This document shows positions 57,906-64,000 of a stretch of DNA of 64,000 nt, piece after piece (positions within the stretch are counted from its first letter, which is position 1; the number at the start of each line of letters is the position of its first letter). Both the position numbers and the translations under genes were made by a program. The DNA is from Timema cristinae (taxonomy: Eukaryota > Arthropoda > Insecta > Phasmatodea > Timematidae). The DNA lies in contig JBCFYV010000100.1 of assembly GCA_039000515.1 (NCBI GenBank), forward strand, positions 50,930,587 to 50,994,586. Direction: 5' to 3'. Under the pieces are notes generated by a model. That model made no database searches, was not told the DNA's origin, and worked only from the letters and a program-made list of their open reading frames with translations.

Positions 57906-58807
57906 ATCGCATCCAAAATGGTTATTTTCCACCACTCTGTTTAGGACTTCATTTATACCCTGTTGCTCCAATAAAGAACTAAACTAATCAAGCTAAAACA
58001 GTGTGAGGACGGTTTGATGAAACACACCGACCTTACCTGTAGACACAGAGGAACCATGCTGTAAATATTTCTCCCAGTGCACCTCGATCTGGATTTGAAA
58101 CCTGTCCTTTGGATTAAAAGTCTAGAACAATGGCGCTGACTAAACTCTGCTGATTATTTTAATAAATGAGCTATTAATATATTTTACCAATACTGCCACA
58201 ATTACTGTGCAACTGCTATAAAATTGAAAACAGTTTTTTTTAACCACTCATGAAACTACATATAAAATGTTATATGAAAAAAAGTATTTAAGGATAATAA
58301 AACTACCAAGTAGTTGAATTTTGTTGTTAATACAGTGAACAATATCCTAAATTGTATATATTACTGTTAATATGCACATACATACAACCCCCTATTATCT
58401 ATTTAGGTTCATTTATAAATAGCGAGTGAATACACCCTTCTCTACTCACCCCCCTGAGTCTTTGTTTTCATAAGGAAATATAATTAATAAGACGTGTATT
58501 TTAAATGTTCATTAAAATTATCCTGTATGTTTGTTATTAACTTTGAATGCATTTCTTTTTTCATCCTATTTATACCTTCCTCTCCTATATCTATACTTAC
58601 AAACATTAATAGACGTTAGTTGATCTGTTTGTGTAAGTTATTATTATTAGGTGTTCTGTCTTTCGACAAGTCTATTGCCTTGTCAGAATTGAGTCCTCCA
58701 GTATGTCATCTCAGATGATTCAACTTGTAGATATAGTAGAGCCCCCATATTCGCTGATTCACTATCCGCGGTTTACCATTGACCAATTTTATTTACTTTT
58801 AATTAAA

Positions 58808-59084
58808 GGTGACCTGGCGGTTTAGGGGTAAGGAGTCAAGACTTCTGTGCTGGGGGTCCGGGGTTCAATCCTTGGTCCCGGCACAGATCTATCTGATTGC
58901 CAAATCCTTCCTTCACCTCTGACAAGAAGTGTATTAATCACAACTTGTGAATGTGTGGAATGCCAGGCTTCCACCGTGGTTCGGATTCCACGTTAAACTG
59001 TAGGTCCTCCATTTTAATCTCACATTAGCGTAAGTGCGTATAACCTGAACGGGTAGTAAGACGCGGTGCCAATAATGATGATGA
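58808..59084 (+). mobile_element. SINE family B copy 5 with 11-bp target duplication
   Basis: Complete SINE B flanked by ttttaattaaa at 58797-58807 and 59085-59095. Confidence 0.93.
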
Positions 59085-59258
59085 TTTTAATTAAAGAAAA
59101 AAATTGTTATAGTTTCAAACCACGCGCCAAGCGAGAACCGGCCTTGCTATCAGCAGAACAAATGCGCCTACTATGTACATTTATTGACATCATAATCATT
59201 GACTATTGCAACAAGAATAATGTAGAGTAGTAAGTACACTGTAGTGTACAGTACATAT

Positions 59259-60141
59259 TGTAACGTGGGGCGCACATGACCTGGGAGGGTCACAGGCCGC
59301 TCACATGTGAAAGTGTGAACCACGAGTTCTTTTAGAGATATTGGGGTAGGCTTCTGACCAAACACAAATGAAAATGCCACAAAATTTTTGAGGTTTTGAT
59401 TATTAAAATTACCACCTATATACACACTCTGATTAACTGTATATCTAAATTAATTATAACTAAACAAGTAATTAAGTAAAATAAAAAGAGCCTTAATCAA
59501 GTCTGTAACTTAATTAAACTAATAGAGCACACAGAGATGTAAATAAATTGAATAAACAAATTAACAACTATAAAACACCTAATGACTATTAAAATATTTA
59601 AAAACAGTCACAATAATGTTCATTAACACAATAGTTCATAATAACAACAAATGTCACTTGTCTCACACACGATACATGGCGGTGACCCGCTATACACCAA
59701 CGCTGGACTCGCTGATCCGCCCACAGATGCGCTGACCTGCTCGCTGGTCACTCTGGTTCACACTTGACACGCCGGTCCACACAATGTACACACCAGTACA
59801 CACACTCGCACTGGGGACTCCCGGACTCATTAGTCTAGAACCACAAACTGAATACCCACGGCTATCGCTGAGTGTGTTTATATAGGGGTAGTGACAGCTA
59901 AGGATCTGGAATCCTCCATTTCTAGAGTTAAAAGTCCAGAATATAGGATCCAGACCCCTCAACGTGTCTCCGTCCTCCCCCCCGCACCCTCTCGACCCCT
60001 CTAATCCCCCCAGCCCCCAGTCAAGTGAGAAGGTCGCTGCCTACCTGCTAGACAAGGAGGGAGACAGAGAGAACAAGGAGCGCAGCCAGGGTAAACAATG
60101 AGAGCACGCTGGTCCCACTGTTAAACACTAATCTTGTTACA
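59259..60141 (-). mobile_element. Solo LTR (gypsy-type), 883 bp
   Basis: Ends tgtaac and gttaca, flanked by the 4-bp repeat atat on both sides (59255-59258 and 60142-60145). On the minus strand a TATA box (ctatataaac, about 59882) lies about 30 bases before an arthropod-type initiator tcagttt (about 59850), giving a plausible U3/R boundary. No internal retroelement coding adjoins it. Confidence 0.8.
59845..59890 (-). promoter_or_regulatory. LTR core promoter: TATA box plus TCAGT initiator
   Basis: Minus strand tatataaacacactcagc followed after the usual distance by attcagtttg. Confidence 0.6.
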
Positions 60142-60165
60142 ATATTATTATTACTTCATTTAATT

Positions 60166-60492
60166 TTGTATTATATTTGGAAGAAGGTATAGGAAATTAT
60201 TCTTTACAATTTTCCATTTTCTCTCTCTCTTTTTTCCTGTTTCCTCTTTTAGGAAGTTGCGTTGCACACTTCACTCCCCTCCCTGATGAGTTGCGATAGA
60301 ATGAAACCTAGGTAGGGGGATTGGGCGGTGACGATCGATTTTCTTTAAGAGGCAACCATTACCTCTTTGTCCAATGGCAGCAATGTAAAGTGTGAAATGT
60401 GTTCTTCTTTTCATTGTAAAAGGCATATTTTGTTCATCCCTTTTATATGTTTCTAACCACCTTTCCTATACCTTCTTCCAAATATAATACAA
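60166..60492. mobile_element. MITE with perfect 31-bp terminal inverted repeats
   Basis: Left 60166-60196 (ttgtattatatttggaagaa onward) is the exact reverse complement of 60462-60492. The interior includes cctctttgtccaatggcagc, a phrase also seen inverted near 21140. Confidence 0.9.
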
Positions 60493-60699
60493 TTACCTCA
60501 TAAAGTGAAAAGAGGTTTTCCTTATAGAGAGAGATTTATTTAATGTTGGTATTGTCTTACTGTGAATGACGTATCAATTAAACTTCACCATATCATGAAT
60601 ATCATGGTATTATCCACGGTTTCACGTAACCGCAATAGATGTAGGAATGTATTACTCGTGGATGTGGGGGGCCTTAATATTCTAAAACTACATTATCTT

Positions 60700-60960
60700 T
60701 CCTTGTTTAAGGCCATCCTTCAGTTGCATTTTTAGACTTGATGATCCCGTCTTGTCTCATCTGACATCACTCAATAAGCTATTTATTCTCATAATGTGTG
60801 ACCCCATCCAGATGGCCTTTCTTTGTAGAATCACTTTCAGAATGGTTTTTTTTTCATCAACTTTTCTTAGAAGTCCTTTATTAATTTCTCAATCTGTCTA
60901 ATTTATCCTTTCTTAAAGGTGTGCAAAAATTAGAAAACTTGATTAATCATTTTGTTAAAT
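60700..60960 (-). mobile_element. Non-LTR retrotransposon C-terminal relic
   Basis: Minus strand encodes LQRKAIWMGSHIMRINSL, like the 30430 relic and the RRKxxWIGHILRRN tail. Confidence 0.5.
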
Positions 60961-61274
60961 GTTCACACTTTTGATTTGTCTTGAAAAATGATTTAGAGAT
61001 GTACCGATTCAGTAAAATCGATTACCGATTGTTTAAATTAATTGTTCATACTACGATTATGTAAACCAATTAGTCCTGATTACCGATTATTTGTTAATAA
61101 CTATTGGGAAACATGCTTAAGAGAATGATAACAGTTAATGGGATTAATACACAAGAATTTTATTTAAAAATCAACAGTTAAAGCTTTGATAGGCTTACTT
61201 TTTGATTAATCTTGGCATAACCAGCGAAAGATGAAACTAGATTGTTAGTTTTATCAACGATATTAATTTATATT

Positions 61275-61455
61275 TCCTTACAAGTTATCTTGTGAATGTG
61301 TGGAATGCCAGGTCTCCACCGTGGTTCGGATTCCACGTTAAACTGTAGGTCCTTCATTTCATCTCACAATCACCCTACCATTACACATTAGCGTAAGAGC
61401 GTATAACCCGAACGGGTAGTAAGATGCGGTGCTAATAATAATAATAATAATATAT
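61275..61455 (+). mobile_element. SINE family B 3' part
   Basis: From gttatcttgtgaatgtgtgg through gtggttcggattccacg to the shared tail and (TAA)n; the head is missing. Confidence 0.85.
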
Positions 61456-61855
61456 TTCCTTATCTGGTTATGTAAGCTTTGCATGTATGGTCCACAACCC
61501 AGATGCAGTGTGCATATGTTATTTTATTGCAATATTGATCACTTAACTCCTAACTAGAAAATTTTACTTAAGAAACCTCCGATTGATCGGTATAAACAAT
61601 CACCTGATAACGATTCATCAGTATCTGCATCGTTACATCCTAGAAAATATCTTGTATTAGTCGATTTGACTCGGATTTAAATTGAAAAAGTGGCCTTCGC
61701 ACATCCCTATCTTTTATACTCTCCTTCAGTACTCCATTTTATAGCTTTTTAAATAATCCTTTTTATGTTTTATTCACAATCTATGTTTCAGCTTCATGTA
61801 TAGCACTCCACCAGTTTCTTCAACTTCTCCAGGTTCAATTTTCCAGTAATTAGTA

Positions 61856-62481
61856 CAGAGTGTCCAGCCAAACTATATTTCTAAATTCCCCGACTTTTCC
61901 AGGTTTTCCAGATCCAATTTACTTTTTCCCAGACCACTATTTATCGATATTACGTATATTATGAAACATAATTTTTAAGATAACAGATTAAATAGTTTTT
62001 TTTTCTAGACATTCTGAAGTTGTGTCACTCAATAGAAGGATTAAACAATTTCTGCCTACGGGGAAATGGACTATTTTAAGTTAAAAATAGATTTCAGTAA
62101 AATTGTTTTGAGCCATTAAAAGATTGCCTCAACCTATAACGGTTTTAAATAGTTTTAGGACAGAGTCATTCTTAGTTCCTTCTACTTAAAATGTAGGCCT
62201 AAGTCAAATTTTGCGCATGTGACTCAACTTTGGCTAAAGACATGTAGCAGAAAGGTGGAAAGACACAAAACTCACTTGTTGACCTTGAGAAGTGGTATAA
62301 GTCTGCTCAACATGGACAATGGTATGAAAGTGATTCCAGGTAAGTATTAACTGGAAGAAAAGTGTTATTTTGACTATTGTGAATCAAAATATGAGACTTT
62401 TTATAGACGAAATGTAAAATTTCCAGAAATTTAATAAAATTCCCTGACTTTTCCCTGTTTTCCAGGTCGCTGGACACCCTG
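61856..62481. mobile_element. MITE with cagggtgtccagc-type ends
   Basis: Left cagagtgtccagcc and right ggtcgctggacaccctg are inverted; tagta flanks both sides (61851-61855, 62482-62486). The interior has repeated cccgacttttccagg and a short open stretch DLEKWYKSAQHGQWYESDS (near 62279-62338). Confidence 0.75.
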
Positions 62482-62784
62482 TAGTATATTCTTGTTGTTG
62501 AAATCGGCCTTGGCCATTACTATTTTAGTCTTTGTCCCCAGTGTACAATGCACGACTGTCGCAATTAATATACGTATTTGAAATGTTCCCCAGTCTCCAG
62601 TGTTGAGTGATTATTTTCTCCTGAGCATCCTCGATGTTAGTTTCCATTTAACTCATTCTCCCAATCTCAACTAGTTTGTCCATAGTTTGAGTTGTTGTGC
62701 ATGTACACTTTATTTATAGTGGAAATATTGTCTTACCTTGGCAGACTCAGAAGATTGGAAGCAATCAAAGGAAGAAGAATGGTG

Positions 62785-63045
62785 GAAAGATACCTGCCTC
62801 GATGGCATATTTAGCCAACGCGCTAGTTTTGTGTTTAGCTAGACTACCGAGGACAGGAAGATCGAGGTTCGAATCTCGGTCGGGTGTATAGGGGGTGGTT
62901 TTTCTTAAATAGTTTTCCACTCACCTTCCACACAAATGTGGGTTCACTTCCTCTATATTCAACCTTCCCAATTCCTAACCCATAAGGGTAATTAGTATCC
63001 AAGTGTATAACCCGAATGGGTAGTAAGATACGGTGCTAAATAAAT
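62785..63045 (+). mobile_element. SINE family A copy 11
   Basis: Head tgcctcgatggcatatttag (diverged), perfect B-box gttcgaatc, tail cgaatgggtagtaagatacg. Confidence 0.8.
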
Positions 63046-63314
63046 CAAAATATAGAGAAAGATGGAGGCCTTTAGTCATGGTGAACCGGCGACAAGCTGG
63101 AAACAGCTGATGATGATGATAATCATCAGCACATTAATAAAAACAAAACCATCTTCATTTGTCACAACACTTTTTATTATCTTTGGGAACAACTTGGCAA
63201 CTAGAGACCTGTAGAAATATAGCATACCAAGCATGTTTTCAAATGTTTTTAAACATTACAAACACTTTTTAATTTTTATACATAAATGCACATTTTACAT
63301 TCATACATTTTCAG

Positions 63315-63436
63315 AAAATAGATATATAATATTGATCTCAAGTGTGTCTGCATCATTACTGAAAGTGGAATGTTTACAATCCAAAGTAGCACAAGGAAAG
63401 CTCAGAAGGGATGATGCGTTAAAATCTGTCATATAA
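63315..63436 (+). CDS. Candidate terminal exon of an unknown gene
   Basis: Follows an acceptor-like cattcatacattttcag. One frame stays open and ends LQSKVAQGKLRRDDALKSVI then taa. It has a charged, protein-like composition unlike the surrounding AT-rich DNA, and an AATAAA lies about 22 bases later (63458-63463). I recognise no family and see no partner exon in the window, so it may be chance. Confidence 0.25.
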
Positions 63437-63716
63437 GCTTAACAAAAATAAGTACAAAATAAAAGTGGCCTATGTAACATGATTTTTTATATACAACATA
63501 TTATCAACACTATAATATATTATCCATGTGGAGATTAAAAACAAACTAAAAGCCCTTTACTTAACATTTTCCTTGTACATCTCTCTCCATCATTATTCTG
63601 TATGATCATTTAATAAACATCACAACCATAAAATAATATATATCAAAACAATATCACAATAAAAAAAAATTATTTTGTTCAGTGCTAATAAACGTTTTAG
63701 TTCTTTGTAACAGTCT

Positions 63717-63928
63717 TCTTACCCGCTTCGGTGGCCGCATGGTCTAAGGCGCTACTCTCGCAGTGGCTGACTGCCGATGATGGGGAGATAGTGGTTCAAT
63801 CCCGGTCAGGTGTACTAACTCTTTTTTCCAAAAATGATGTTCCACCTCTCCATCTAAATCCAGCCTTCCTCATTCCTAGCTCATTAGTGTAATTAGTACA
63901 TAAGTAGTAAGTCAGGGTGCTAATATAT
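63717..63928 (+). mobile_element. SINE family A copy 12
   Basis: Best-preserved head: cccgcttcggtggccgcatg, then gtctaaggcgctactctcgc; B-box ggttcaatccc; shortened tail agtaagtcagggtgctaata. Confidence 0.82.
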
Positions 63929-64000
63929 GTGTATATATGTTTTTTCAATTTTTTTTATTTAAAAAAAGTAAAGAACCCATTAATTTTGATCATAAAATGA

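Larger units (their letters stand above)
58735..60680. mobile_element. pogo-like element carrying nested insertions
   Basis: Left edge gtagagcccccatattcgct and right edge tggatgtggggggccttaat are roughly inverted; both carry nearby ccgcggttt / accgcaat blocks. Inside sit SINE B copy 5, a solo LTR and a perfect-TIR MITE, which account for most of the length. Confidence 0.5.

Noticed and set aside
59926..60090. Host exon with proline-rich and charged sequence and splice-like borders
   Set aside because: It lies wholly within the solo LTR, in antisense; kept only as a finding about the LTR.

Overview
The window is AT-rich, intron-containing eukaryotic DNA with many short interspersed elements, small inverted-repeat transposons, non-LTR retrotransposon scraps and minisatellites. 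Gene content and repeat style suggest an arthropod, most likely an insect. A hemipteran is my guess, but nothing in the sequence fixes the species.

The one confident gene is an LRP4-type low-density lipoprotein receptor-related protein on the + strand. I can place 26 exons from 7121 to the stop codon at 41825-41827. They encode, in order: five LDL-receptor class A (LDLa) modules, an EGF module, a calcium-binding EGF, four YWTD beta-propellers each followed by an EGF module, an acidic juxtamembrane stalk, one transmembrane helix, and a cytoplasmic tail with an NPNY motif. About 1,720 codons are visible. Vertebrate LRP4 is about 1,900 residues with eight LDLa modules, so the signal peptide and about three LDLa modules lie in exons upstream of the window or were not recognised in 1-7120. 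All exon phases agree except at one junction.

Five exons carry small frame lesions: exon 4 at its junction, exon 10 at several places, and exons 13, 14 and 21. In exon 10 nearly every lesion shortens a base run by one. Similar deletion-rich patches occur inside two minisatellites. Uncorrected long-read errors explain this better than gene decay.

Layout: 1-7120 is repeat-filled DNA upstream of the first exon seen. 7121-41827 is the LRP4 gene. Its introns hold a 29-bp CpG-rich minisatellite (about 7320-8630), a long inverted repeat (9895-10270), many SINEs and MITEs, an array of duplicated 3' splice-site sequence just before exon 22 (35640-35983), and a 38/44-bp minisatellite in the last intron (40614-41625). 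41828-64000 has no confident gene. It contains a hAT transposon relic (50755-53320), a pogo-like MITE (54539-55017), a 59-bp minisatellite (56265-57905), a nest of elements including an 883-bp solo LTR (58735-60680), and one weak candidate terminal exon (63315-63436).

Two tRNA-derived SINE families with unrelated heads share one 3' tail, a CCCG-AA-CGGG hairpin followed by TAA repeats. This suggests that the same LINE machinery mobilises both.
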